A stretch of DNA of 64,000 nt, from positions 37,561-101,560 of the forward strand of contig JAQVCP010000003.1 in the NCBI GenBank assembly GCA_028689735.1, given 5' to 3'. This DNA is from Hespellia sp. Its GTDB lineage: Bacteria > Bacillota > Clostridia > Lachnospirales > Lachnospiraceae. The notes under the pieces are model-generated. The model saw only the letters and a program-made list of their open reading frames with translations, searched no databases and was not told the origin of the DNA. Below, one piece after another: positions 21,367 through 30,765 of this stretch (positions are counted from its first letter, which is position 1; each line of letters begins with the position of its first letter). A program made the translations under genes and the position numbers.

Positions 21367-23262
21367 TTATCTAATCCTTGAAATCAACTTCACACTTTTC
21401 TTTTCTGGTATCGCATCTTCAATTTCAGACAGTGGAGACTGTACAAGCTCTATTACTGATGATTTTTTCTCCTTGCGGACAGTCAGCTTCTTGTCATAAC
21501 TGATATTTGGCTTCACGACTGTCACCGTCTTCTTATTCGTCGGCTGAGGAATCTCCTCGGCAGTCTCTTCCACGACCGGGACCTCGTTTTCCGACTCTCC
21601 GTAACAATAAGGCCGTCTTACATACCGAAATCCTGCACCATATGCAGACTCTACGACAACACCATCATCATAATCATTACAGTGGGCAACAACCAGATCT
21701 CCCTCGCTGCCTCTTCCCACCACAACACCTACATGGTTAATACCAGAACCCGGAACCATCAGGAACACAAGATCTCCCGGCTGTGCATCTTCTTCAGCTA
21801 TATTTTCTGAGAGTCCCCACTGCGAAGTCGTTCCCTGACCTATACTTCCTCCAAATGACGTATCCTGAAATCCATTGATAAATGCCCAAGTTACAAATCC
21901 ACTGCAGTCCAGTCCGTATAATTTTAACTGTCCACTATCATCACTTCCCTCAGCCGTAATAATCTGCTGAGAGCCCCATCGATTGTCCCAACCGATTACA
22001 TTGGACTTGCCGCCCCAGAAATAGGCAATCTTACCAACCAGGCTATACGCTGCGCGCACCACTGCTGCTCTGCTCGCTGAGACCTCATCTCCCAGACTTT
22101 CTGTGATAAATCCATCTGCATCCGTCGCAGCGGCACACAAAATCGTGCAATCCACACCTGCGTATTTCTTAATCAGATTCTTCTCTTCTTCTGTCAGAGC
22201 CTCCTGCTTCTCCTGAAGATAAGTGTCCGCTTTCGTATTCCTATAAGTAATCACCTTTTCTGTCTCGATCGGTGCATTCATTTCTGCAAAGGCTGCTGCA
22301 AGATCAGCCTTTGCATTCCGATCCAGAGTATACTCTGTGACACCTTTTCTGCTCTGCTCCAATATGTAAACTGCAAGTACATCCTGCCAGTTCTTCACAA
22401 CAAGATTCTCATCAACCTTCGCTGCCTCAATCTCGACTTCCACATTCCCAGAATCTGTCGGCTGTGCTGCCTGCTCTTCCTGCATTTTAGCCTCTGCCTC
22501 GGCTTTGGCCTCTTCCTCTGCCTGCGCCGCAACCTGTTTCTGGGCCTTTGCAATTGCAGCTGCCTCCGCTTCCGCATTCATACGGTCTTTATATTCTGAT
22601 TCAATCTCCTGCATCACCGTTGCAAAATCCTCTGAAAATGTAATCTTATAATCAGAAGAGAGCTGGTCACTATATAATGATTTTCCCGCAATAATATTCT
22701 TTCCCGGATCAAATACCGGTATAGCCTTTGCTGCCTCTTCCGCCGCTTTGGCTTCCTCTTCCGCCTTCGCCGCATCCTCCGCCGCTTTGGCTTCCTCTTC
22801 TGCCTTTGCCGCATCCTCCGCCGCTTTGGCTTCCTCTTCCGCCTTTGCCGCATCCTCCGCTGCCTGTGCATCTGCTGCCGCCTGTGCATCCGCTGCTGCC
22901 TGCGCATCTGCTGCCGCCTGTGCATCTGCTGCTGCCTGTGCATCTGCCGCCGCCTGTTCTTTCGCTGCCAGGAATGCAGCCTCCTCTTGTGCATTGACAA
23001 ATGTGCCGGAAAACTCATAAATACCAACGGTAGACTGGTCTGGTAAAGTAACTACATCCCCCTCCACAATAACAGTCACAACTTCGTCCCCGTAAATTGC
23101 ACGCTTCTCTACAGGTCCCTCCGCAGCTTCCTCAAGAACTGCTTCAATCTTACTTTCTCTTGACTGTGCCATGTCGGTTGCAAATGTTGTGCTGGTATTC
23201 GTTGCAAGCATCGCTGATACAATTGTAATACATAATATTCTTTTTACTGTCTGTCGCTTCAT
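21367..23262 (-). CDS. NlpC/P60 (C40) cell-wall hydrolase with Ala-rich coiled-coil-like linker
   Basis: Signal peptide; YGLDCSGFVTWAFING (Cys), GSGINHVGVVVGR (His). Paralogous to 23480..25837. Confidence 0.9.
   Translation of the reverse strand: MKRQTVKRILCITIVSAMLATNTSTTFATDMAQSRESKIEAVLEEAAEGPVEKRAIYGDEVVTVIVEGDVVTLPDQSTVGIYEFSGTFVNAQEEAAFLAAKEQAAADAQAAADAQAAADAQAAADAQAAADAQAAEDAAKAEEEAKAAEDAAKAEEEAKAAEDAAKAEEEAKAAEEAAKAIPVFDPGKNIIAGKSLYSDQLSSDYKITFSEDFATVMQEIESEYKDRMNAEAEAAAIAKAQKQVAAQAEEEAKAEAEAKMQEEQAAQPTDSGNVEVEIEAAKVDENLVVKNWQDVLAVYILEQSRKGVTEYTLDRNAKADLAAAFAEMNAPIETEKVITYRNTKADTYLQEKQEALTEEEKNLIKKYAGVDCTILCAAATDADGFITESLGDEVSASRAAVVRAAYSLVGKIAYFWGGKSNVIGWDNRWGSQQIITAEGSDDSGQLKLYGLDCSGFVTWAFINGFQDTSFGGSIGQGTTSQWGLSENIAEEDAQPGDLVFLMVPGSGINHVGVVVGRGSEGDLVVAHCNDYDDGVVVESAYGAGFRYVRRPYCYGESENEVPVVEETAEEIPQPTNKKTVTVVKPNISYDKKLTVRKEKKSSVIELVQSPLSEIEDAIPEKKSVKLISRIR
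22728..22955 (-). repeat. in-gene tandem repeats: 18-nt (AAADAQ)x5 and 39-nt (AAKAEEEAKAAED)x3
   Basis: Direct reading of DNA and protein: QAAADAQAAADAQ..., AAKAEEEAKAAEDAAKAEEEAKAAED. Confidence 0.9.
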
Positions 23263-23424
23263 TCTGTATATCTCCCTAATCTAAAAACGCTCCCCCTGTG
23301 TAAACGTACCTATTAATGTTTTACTACTTTCCATCGAATTTGTCTAGCTTTTCCAACCAAAGACGCTAAATTGCACAAAAATCTATTACTTATCCTCTCA
23401 TTCTTTTCCCACACAAAAATAAGA

Positions 23425-23460
23425 CATCCCCCATTTCCAAACGGAAACAGAGGACATCCC
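23425..23460 (-). terminator. putative intrinsic terminator after the second NlpC/P60 gene
   Basis: Minus strand GGATGTCCTCTGTTTCCGTTTGGAAATGGGGGATGTCTTATTTTT; inner stem TTTCC/GGAAA plus T-rich tail. Confidence 0.45.
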
Positions 23461-23479
23461 TTCTATCATTATCGTTTAT

Positions 23480-25837
23480 TTAATTTGCGGATGATTTCTG
23501 TGAAAGCTTCCACGCCAGCGGATCATCATTGTCAGATTGCGAAATAGCCGCATCACTGGACTTGTCCGATGTGCCAGCAGGATTCACTGTATTTACAGTG
23601 GTATCTGTGGTAGTAGTCGTTGTTATACTATATGTGACCATCTTCGCTGCGGTTGTTCCCGCCACACTCTTATTTGACTCCGCAATCTCGTCCTTGATTG
23701 CCTGAAGCTGTGCTCTGGTATCCGCAAAGTTCTGTTCTTCCCCGGCGCCGTCATCATATGCCAGTGGCCTTCTCACATACCTAAAGCCCGCCTGATAAGC
23801 AGATTGTACAACTACGCCGTTGTCGCTGGCATTACAGTGAACCGCGATCAATGATCCATCTTCATTACGTCCAACTACAATTCCCACATGATTGATTCCA
23901 GAAGACCCCGGTTCCTTCAAGAACAACAAATCTCCAGGCATTGCCTCTTCTTCCGTAATCTCTTCGGACATTCCCCACTGTAAAGAAGTTCCATGTCCAA
24001 TCAATGCCGATGCTGCTGAATTCTCATATCCATTGATAAATGCCCACGTAACAAAACCGCTGCAGTCCAATCCATAGCTGCTGATACTTCCACTATCATT
24101 CGAACCAGCCGCTGTAACCTGCAGTGGAGTTCCCCAGCGGGAGTCCCATCCAACCGTTGAGGACTTGCCGCCCCAGAAATAAGAAATCTTTCCGACCAGA
24201 CTATATGCCGCCGCAACAACCTGTGCCCGCTCCAGTGATACATTCTCGCCAAGGCTTTCAACAATAAAGCCTTTCACTCCGGTAGATGCCGCACACAAAA
24301 CCATAAAATCCGGGGAAGTATATTCTTCCAAAAATGCCTTGTCGGACTCTGTCAGAGTTGACTGATTCTTTTCTACATAGTCCGCGATATACTGCGGCTG
24401 GCAGACCAGATTTGCATCCTCTGTCTTTGCTGTATTCATGCTGGCAAATATCTTCGCCAGTCCGTCCTTTGCAGAAGCGTCCAATGTAAATGTTCCGACT
24501 CCGGCCTTTTGCTGACTCAGCAGATAAACTGCAAGCACGTCCTGCCAGTTGCTTGTCTTAATTACATAATTTTCCGGATTCAGAGTCTCAACTGTAACCG
24601 TTGCCGCAGTCTCCTGACTGTTCTGATTCTCCTGAGTTTTCTGAGGATCCTCTGCGTCCCGGGCCGCCTGCTCTTCCTGTTTCTTACGTTGTTCCTCTTC
24701 CGCTTTTTTTACATTATCTGCATTAATTTTGTCGATAGCACTCTTCACGTACTCTTTCTCTATCTCACTAATCACATTTGCAAAATCATCTGAAAATGTT
24801 ACGTTGTATTTTTCTTGCAACTCATCGACATAAAAACCAATACCGGCCGAAACTGACGGCGTAATGATATTCATTTGCGGATTATTCTGATCTGAGCTTA
24901 CGATCTCGCTGATGTCATCGGAAAGTGTTGGCTCTTCCTCCACAATTTCCTCAGTTACAAGACTTGGCTCCTCTGTCACATCTGTCGACTCGTCAATTAT
25001 CTCATCATCCTTCTTATCCGTGGACTCATCACCCTTCTCATCCGTGGATGTATCGTCCTTCTTGTCTGTTGACTCATCTTCCTTCTTATCCGTTGATGTA
25101 TCATCCTTCTTGTCTGTGGACCCATCTTCCTTCTTGTCCGTGGATGTATCGTCCTTCTTATCTGTTGATCCATCGTCTTTCTTGTCCGTGGATGTATCGT
25201 CCTTCTTATCTGTGGACCCATCGTCCTTCTTGTCTGTGGATGTATCGTCCTTCTTGTCTGTGGACCCATCTTCCTTCTTGTCTGTGGATGTATCGTCCTT
25301 CTTATCTGTTGACCCATCTTCCTTCTTGTCTGTGGATGTATCGTCCTTCTTGTCTGTTGACCCATCTTCCTTCTTGTCCGTGGATGTATCGTCCTTCTTG
25401 TCTGTTGACCCATCTTCCTTCTTGTCCGTGGATGTATCGTCCTTCTTGTCTGTTGACGTCTCTTCTTTCTTGTCCGTGGACGTCTCATCCTTCTTGTCTG
25501 CAACGTCTCCAGTCGTATCTTTATCCCCTTCTGGAGTCTCTGCAGGTACTTCCGGAACAGGCGCCATCACTACAGGTTCTGCCACAGGCTCCGGTTCCGC
25601 TGCTACAGGTTCCGGTTCCGGCTGAGTATTCTCAATCACCTGGCAGTCATTGACTGAAATTTCCTGACCATCTTCCAGGATCACGGTATCTCCCCATACC
25701 TGACCAGTCATATACTGACCATCATAAATTACTGTATGTTGTCCATCCTCTTGTGCAAACAATACTGGCGCATTCGTAACAAGCATCGCCGACACAATTG
25801 TTATACACAGCAGCCTCATTACCAGTTTTCTCTTCAT
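23480..25837 (-). CDS. NlpC/P60 (C40) cell-wall hydrolase with STDKKDDT/STDKKEDG repeat linker
   Basis: YGLDCSGFVTWAFINGYE, SSGINHVGIVVGRNED; same signal peptide and pre-catalytic region as 21367..23262. Confidence 0.9.
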   Translation of the reverse strand: MKRKLVMRLLCITIVSAMLVTNAPVLFAQEDGQHTVIYDGQYMTGQVWGDTVILEDGQEISVNDCQVIENTQPEPEPVAAEPEPVAEPVVMAPVPEVPAETPEGDKDTTGDVADKKDETSTDKKEETSTDKKDDTSTDKKEDGSTDKKDDTSTDKKEDGSTDKKDDTSTDKKEDGSTDKKDDTSTDKKEDGSTDKKDDTSTDKKDDGSTDKKDDTSTDKKDDGSTDKKDDTSTDKKEDGSTDKKDDTSTDKKEDESTDKKDDTSTDEKGDESTDKKDDEIIDESTDVTEEPSLVTEEIVEEEPTLSDDISEIVSSDQNNPQMNIITPSVSAGIGFYVDELQEKYNVTFSDDFANVISEIEKEYVKSAIDKINADNVKKAEEEQRKKQEEQAARDAEDPQKTQENQNSQETAATVTVETLNPENYVIKTSNWQDVLAVYLLSQQKAGVGTFTLDASAKDGLAKIFASMNTAKTEDANLVCQPQYIADYVEKNQSTLTESDKAFLEEYTSPDFMVLCAASTGVKGFIVESLGENVSLERAQVVAAAYSLVGKISYFWGGKSSTVGWDSRWGTPLQVTAAGSNDSGSISSYGLDCSGFVTWAFINGYENSAASALIGHGTSLQWGMSEEITEEEAMPGDLLFLKEPGSSGINHVGIVVGRNEDGSLIAVHCNASDNGVVVQSAYQAGFRYVRRPLAYDDGAGEEQNFADTRAQLQAIKDEIAESNKSVAGTTAAKMVTYSITTTTTTDTTVNTVNPAGTSDKSSDAAISQSDNDDPLAWKLSQKSSAN
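25008..25500 (-). repeat. 24-nt/48-nt tandem repeat encoding ~20 STDKK(D/E)Dx octapeptides
   Basis: Direct reading: alternating STDKKDDT/STDKKEDG units. Confidence 0.95.
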
Positions 25838-25955
25838 AAACTCAACCTCCGTATTGAACCCTATGTCTTACTCTAAACCCATAGCTTCTTTTCTCATTAT
25901 GATTACTTACATCTTATACTAAAAAGGTCATATCCCGGTCGCACGCTGAATCCTC

Positions 25956-26540
25956 CTACCGCACAACTCCGGCACTAAACAGCACCTTCCCTGTAATCCG
26001 CTCCTCGATAATTGTCCCAAAGGCACGGGAGTCATTGGAATTCTCCCGGTTATCGCCGAGAATAAAATACTTTCCATCCTCCACCGTAAGTGGATACTCG
26101 ATATTCCCTTCTTCTTCCTTCGTTACACCAAATGCATAATTCTCATCTGCTTCATTCCCATTGACCGTCAGCCTGCCATTCTTAATGTCTACCTCATCTC
26201 CAGCTGCTGCGACAATACGCTTGACATAGAACTTTCCCGAGGGCATCCTGACCGAAATCACATCTCCAGCCTCATAAGTATGATTCATCCGGGTATAAAA
26301 TACAACCTGACCATTTCTCAATGTAGGATACATGGAGTTGCCATCTACCAATGCAATTCCTACCACAAAATGAAATAGCAGATAAACAATCAGAATCACT
26401 GCCGCCATAACCACCAGATCATAGGCAATCCGCTCCTGGGTTGTCCAAAACAATCGGCGGCGATACCACGGAATCCGAGGCTCACTTATCGATAAATCAC
26501 TCTTGTGAGCTTGTCTTTTTTTCTTTCCTTCGTGCTTCAT
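25956..26540 (-). CDS. lepB: signal peptidase I (bacterial Ser-Lys type)
   Basis: VDGNSMYPTL (Ser), GKFYVKRIVAAAGD (Lys), FILGDNRENSNDSRAFG. Confidence 0.93.
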   Translation of the reverse strand: MKHEGKKKRQAHKSDLSISEPRIPWYRRRLFWTTQERIAYDLVVMAAVILIVYLLFHFVVGIALVDGNSMYPTLRNGQVVFYTRMNHTYEAGDVISVRMPSGKFYVKRIVAAAGDEVDIKNGRLTVNGNEADENYAFGVTKEEEGNIEYPLTVEDGKYFILGDNRENSNDSRAFGTIIEERITGKVLFSAGVVR

Positions 26541-26728
26541 CTTTTTTCCTTAATAATCATTCATTTTTTACAATTTACAATATCAATAGTATATCACAAA
26601 ATGCTTTTATTTGTGCTATACTGTTCTTATTATTAAGGAAAAAATAATAAAAAAACATGCTGCTTTTTCAAAACGGTTTCATTGATAGTCAATCCGGTCA
26701 CTTCGCAGCCCATGGAGGAATCACACAC

Positions 26729-27433
26729 ATGAAAAAAATGAATTTTTATAAAACGATACAACTCATTCTATTTATCATAATTACGCTGCTTTCTCTGTTC
26801 CTGATTCTTCTGGATCCCGACACCCGCAGCTTTGTGGCCAAGAACAGCCATATCCTTGTCATCTGCGTGATGCTGTGGATTACCCTGGTGCTTGCCTTTG
26901 TTTTTCTGTTTCTGGATTTCTACCTGTTTTCACATTTCCGACGCAATGTCAAGCAGCTGAATCAGATTGCACACGCCGACTCCATTGCGGGTATTCCCAA
27001 CCGGTTCAGCTGTGATTCACTGATTGAAAAATATATTGGCTCACCACTGCCCCCGAATATGGGATGTATTATGATTGATTTGACCAACATCATCGAGATC
27101 AACAAAATCGCCGGCCGGAAAGAAGGCGACCGTGCCATCCGTCTTTTCTCTGACACCCTCCATCTGGCAGCTGCCGGACAATGCTTCATTGGAAGAAACG
27201 GCGGCAACAAGTTCATCGCCCTGTTTGAGAACTGCAGAGAAGACCAGCTGAGAACCTTCATGGAACGATTCAACGATCAGATCAACCAGGTCAATGCCAA
27301 AGAAGTCATCACTCCCATTGAGTACAAATACGGTGCTGCATTCCATAGCTCCGACCCAGCCGAAGCACTGGTTGGAATCACCGATTTGATTGCACACGCC
27401 AATAACCGCATCTATAAAAAACCACACAGGTAA
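26729..27433 (+). CDS. two-TM protein with degenerate GGDEF-like domain
   Basis: IAGIPNRFSCDSLIEKY ... GCIMIDLTNIIEINKIAGRKEGDRAIRLFSDTL ... IGRNGGNKFIALFENC: GGDEF fold signature with GGNKF in place of GG(D/E)EF. Confidence 0.75.
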   Translation: MKKMNFYKTIQLILFIIITLLSLFLILLDPDTRSFVAKNSHILVICVMLWITLVLAFVFLFLDFYLFSHFRRNVKQLNQIAHADSIAGIPNRFSCDSLIEKYIGSPLPPNMGCIMIDLTNIIEINKIAGRKEGDRAIRLFSDTLHLAAAGQCFIGRNGGNKFIALFENCREDQLRTFMERFNDQINQVNAKEVITPIEYKYGAAFHSSDPAEALVGITDLIAHANNRIYKKPHR

Positions 27434-27450
27434 AGAAAGGAGCTACCTCC

Positions 27451-28392
27451 ATGATAGAACTCAACTATCAATATCTGGATGTACTGATCAAGCGTACCGT
27501 CGATGGTGATAGTGATTCCTTCGCAGAACTCTACGCCGCAACCTACGAACGCCAGTATCAGTTTGCTTACTATTTTTTAAAAGATATCTACCTCGCACAG
27601 GATGCCATCCAGCAGGTATATTCCTACACGCTGGAGCATCTCGGAACAGTTCGGGACACGCCCCGGATCATCCAGTGGATTGATCAGATTAATTACCGGA
27701 TCTGTTATAAAATATTATATCAGGAACCATCCTCTCAGACAGCGAAGCTCATCTGGAATCTTCCATGCCACGAATCCGCCGTGTTCATCATGTACACCTA
27801 TCAAAGCATGTCCGTTCGCGATATTTCACTGGCACTTGGAGAGTCAAAACAAGTGGTGACCCATCTGTTCCGCCAGGCGCAGAAGAAACTGCAAAAGCAC
27901 AATATTCCAACGGAAGCGCTTCAAAAGACGGTCCGCCTAAAGCCTTCCCGGATGGACACCAAAAGTGCCGATATCCTTTTGGATAATGTTCTGGAACAGT
28001 GCGGATATGCTCCCCACGGCCTCTCTGTCTCAGCCATCGTGACCAGCCACCTTTTCAGACGGGAGAACTACGCACTTCAGAAGGTACTGGCAGGCCTGAC
28101 ACTCTGTGTCCTGCTCCTGCTTCCGCTCCTGTTTGTAATTCCATCTGCAAAAGTCAGCTCTGCGCTGGATACGAACAATGGTCGTCTTATATATAACGTA
28201 AAAGTCAGTTCACTGCTGCGAGTCAAGAGCGTATCGGCAGAGATCAATGGTCAGCCAGTTCCAGTCTATGAAACAGCGAAAAAAGTCTACACCATCGAAC
28301 CGGATACACCTGGCAGTGCCTCTGTAACCATCACACTGGAGAACGGTCAATACAACACCGAGAGCTTCAAAGTCGATACAAACAGAAGCTGA
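27451..28392 (+). CDS. sigma-70/ECF-like sigma factor with fused C-terminal TM and ectodomain
   Basis: N-term DSFAELYAATYERQYQFAYYFLKDIYLAQDAIQQVYSYTL (region 2-like), MSVRDISLALGESKQVVTHLFRQAQKKLQKH (region 4 HTH), then VLAGLTLCVLLLLPLLFVIP (TM) and ~90 aa tail. Confidence 0.75.
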   Translation: MIELNYQYLDVLIKRTVDGDSDSFAELYAATYERQYQFAYYFLKDIYLAQDAIQQVYSYTLEHLGTVRDTPRIIQWIDQINYRICYKILYQEPSSQTAKLIWNLPCHESAVFIMYTYQSMSVRDISLALGESKQVVTHLFRQAQKKLQKHNIPTEALQKTVRLKPSRMDTKSADILLDNVLEQCGYAPHGLSVSAIVTSHLFRRENYALQKVLAGLTLCVLLLLPLLFVIPSAKVSSALDTNNGRLIYNVKVSSLLRVKSVSAEINGQPVPVYETAKKVYTIEPDTPGSASVTITLENGQYNTESFKVDTNRS

Positions 28393-28464
28393 TTATCCTC
28401 TGCTTCTCACATCCGCCTCAGCATCTGCCAGCCACGCTGCTTCCCACAGTCAACTGGCAGTTTC

Positions 28465-28989
28465 TCAGTCTTCCTCTCTCTCACGCCCCAGCACTGCCGC
28501 AACAATCTCCAACAACACTGCGATCCCGATACAACAAACTGCAAGCAGTCTGCCCCATCCCTCCGTAAACGTCTGGGCAATCCCCCCGACCACTGGCACG
28601 GACAACACTACCTTGCCGATATAATTATCATATTTGACTGGATTCATATCCTTCTCTTTATTCGCATCACCCTTTGTGATAAACTGCCCCATGTTCTTAC
28701 TGTTTGAGACCACACGATGTGTGATGATTGAAGTTGTATCCATCTCCCCATAAAATGCAATGACATCCTCCTTCTGAATGTCATCTGCCGGCAGATTCTT
28801 GATATATACAAGACTCCCTGTGGGGATTGCCGGCGCCATACTTCCACTGATTACCGTGTAAATGTGATAGCCAAATACCTTTGGAACTGTCAGTGGAATA
28901 CATGCCAAAACAAGTATTACTAGTAAAACAGTGCCCAGTACACTGCAAATCGCAGCAACTGGGCTCTTTCTATTTTTTCTTCTGCTCAA
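28465..28989 (-). CDS. SipW-type (ER-type, Ser-His) signal peptidase I
   Basis: VISGSMAPAIPTGSLVYIKN, SIITHRVV (His instead of Lys), FITKGDANKEKDMNPV, TM segments at both ends. Confidence 0.88.
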   Translation of the reverse strand: MSRRKNRKSPVAAICSVLGTVLLVILVLACIPLTVPKVFGYHIYTVISGSMAPAIPTGSLVYIKNLPADDIQKEDVIAFYGEMDTTSIITHRVVSNSKNMGQFITKGDANKEKDMNPVKYDNYIGKVVLSVPVVGGIAQTFTEGWGRLLAVCCIGIAVLLEIVAAVLGREREED

Positions 28990-29009
28990 AATCAGGTTTC
29001 CCTTCCGTG

Positions 29010-29999
29010 TCAGATATCGTCACCGTTTTTCATTTTTTTCATGCCAACCAATAATGCTGCCAGAGCGATCAATGCTGCCACTCCGATAATAATACCAATT
29101 ACCAGTGGGGAAGTCCCCTGACCCTCATCCGCATCTATATTAGATGTCGGTGTATCTTCATCCAAATCCTGCAGTGCCTGAGGTGTCTGCTCGTCCGGAT
29201 TCGCTACCGTTGTGTCTCCACCTGCAATGGCATCGGCTGCAGCTGCATTTGCATCGGCTGCTGCGGCCGCCTCTGCTGGTGTCGCTGGTGTTTCCGGTGT
29301 CGCTGTAGTTCCAGCTGCAGCTCCCCCAGTCGTCCCTGCCGTTGTTCCCGCTGTAGTTCCAGCTGTAGTTTCAGCTGCTGCAGTTGTTCCTGCTGCCGGA
29401 GTCCCTACGGTAGTGACATTGGTAGTCGTTGTTGTGATTACAGTACCAGCCTCACCCGGTGTATATACAAATGTAAATACATTCTCTGCTTCATTCGAGC
29501 TGAGTGTTCCGGTCATCGCCGTTGCCTGTGGTACATATCCATCAATATATCGATATGCCACCACCGGTCTGTCTCCGATATCTCCGTAATAAGTGTTGCT
29601 CGCCTGCAAAGCATTGCCGTTTGCATCCTGATAATTTACAGTATATGCAACTCTGTTCGCTGCAATACCATAAGCAACTACATAATCTGCATCGCCTGTC
29701 ACTGGAAAGGATGAAACTGAATACACTGCATCATTGTCACGTCCGCTGAGACGTACACCCTTCACATAGTATCTGTCATCTGTCACTCTAACATCGCTTG
29801 CATCAACTGTGATCACCGCACCTGCCGAAAGACCTGACTGTACAGTTTCCGTACTTCCATCACTGAATGTACCCTTATTCCCTGTGTACAGCTTTATTGT
29901 ATACGTATAAGGCGCTGCTGCCATCACATTACCAGCCATAAGACCAAGAAGCATGCAGATTGTAAGAAATGATACGAACATCTTTTTCCATTTATTCAT
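29010..29999 (-). CDS. surface protein with MucBP-like domain, Thr/Ala-rich stalk and C-terminal TM
   Basis: YTVNYQDANGNALQASNTYYGDIGDRPVVAYRYIDGYVPQATAMTGTLSSNEAENVFTFVYTPG; low-complexity TTAGTTAGTT; TM VIGIIIGVAALIALAALLVG. Confidence 0.65.
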   Translation of the reverse strand: MNKWKKMFVSFLTICMLLGLMAGNVMAAAPYTYTIKLYTGNKGTFSDGSTETVQSGLSAGAVITVDASDVRVTDDRYYVKGVRLSGRDNDAVYSVSSFPVTGDADYVVAYGIAANRVAYTVNYQDANGNALQASNTYYGDIGDRPVVAYRYIDGYVPQATAMTGTLSSNEAENVFTFVYTPGEAGTVITTTTTNVTTVGTPAAGTTAAAETTAGTTAGTTAGTTGGAAAGTTATPETPATPAEAAAAADANAAAADAIAGGDTTVANPDEQTPQALQDLDEDTPTSNIDADEGQGTSPLVIGIIIGVAALIALAALLVGMKKMKNGDDI

Positions 30000-30004
30000 C
30001 TCGC

Positions 30005-30751
30005 CTACTCCCCTTCCTCATAACTATTTTTTCGTTTTTTCAAAGAATAGAATCCTAATACCAGAAGCACCACTCCACTTACAAGTGCGATTGCACTCAG
30101 CAGGAGGATTCTTGTGTTATCTCCGGTCTTGACTGTCTGTACCACATTTTTGACTACATTCTGTGTTGTGGCTGCCGCAACCTTCTCCACTGCGAAATTG
30201 ATCTGCAGCTTTGCAAGTGTCTGCTGGTAATTGTTTCCCTGAGTCTCACCGTCTACGGTAATCTTCAGATGAACCGAACCACTCTGGTCCTTGTTCAGTC
30301 TGTCCAGATAAAAATAATTCTCCAGAGAGCCTGTTGCCTGATGGAGTCCGGTACCATTCTCACTGGTTCCATCTCCGCCGACTGTGGTGCTGTCATACAA
30401 TACAGTCTCTGTATTAGAGCTGTTATAATATGTCAGTCTGTACTCATATCCACCGCCCGAAGCAGATGTCTTTGCATCCTCCAGTGACTGGATAACCTCA
30501 TTGGTCATATACCAGTCTGTCTGGTCCGAAGATGAGTTCTTAATCTGTACCTTCAATTCAATACTGTCACCAGGCTGGATATTCGATGCCTCATCCATCA
30601 AATCTGAAGAAGCAAAGTTCGTGTCGATCTCGCTTCCTTTAAATTCGGCAAGCCATCCGTCTTTTCCCTGGTAATCCTCTGCAAATGTTGTCATTGACAT
30701 GCCTACAACCATGATCGCTGTCATGGCAAGGCACAAAATCTTCTTTTTCAT
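30005..30751 (-). CDS. secreted surface protein with C-terminal KTGD-TM-basic tail
   Basis: Signal peptide MKKKILCLAMTAIMVVGMSMTTFAE; C-term TVKTGDNTRILLLSAIALVSGVVLLVLGFYSLKKRK. Confidence 0.65.
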   Translation of the reverse strand: MKKKILCLAMTAIMVVGMSMTTFAEDYQGKDGWLAEFKGSEIDTNFASSDLMDEASNIQPGDSIELKVQIKNSSSDQTDWYMTNEVIQSLEDAKTSASGGGYEYRLTYYNSSNTETVLYDSTTVGGDGTSENGTGLHQATGSLENYFYLDRLNKDQSGSVHLKITVDGETQGNNYQQTLAKLQINFAVEKVAAATTQNVVKNVVQTVKTGDNTRILLLSAIALVSGVVLLVLGFYSLKKRKNSYEEGE

Positions 30752-30765
30752 ACTTTTGTACCTCC

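Noticed and set aside
22728-23020. Plus-strand Ala/Ser- and Pro/Leu-rich ORFs
   Set aside because: Mirror frames of the AAADAQ/AKAEEE repeats in the NlpC/P60 gene.
25008-25500. Regular repeat array considered as CRISPR
   Set aside because: Units are contiguous 24-nt coding repeats with no unique spacers, in frame inside an ORF.
24912-25653. Long plus-strand ORFs (SSFLSVDVSSFLSVDPSS..., HPSCLWMYRPS...)
   Set aside because: Antisense translation of the STDKKDD repeat region; artefact of an in-frame 24-nt repeat.
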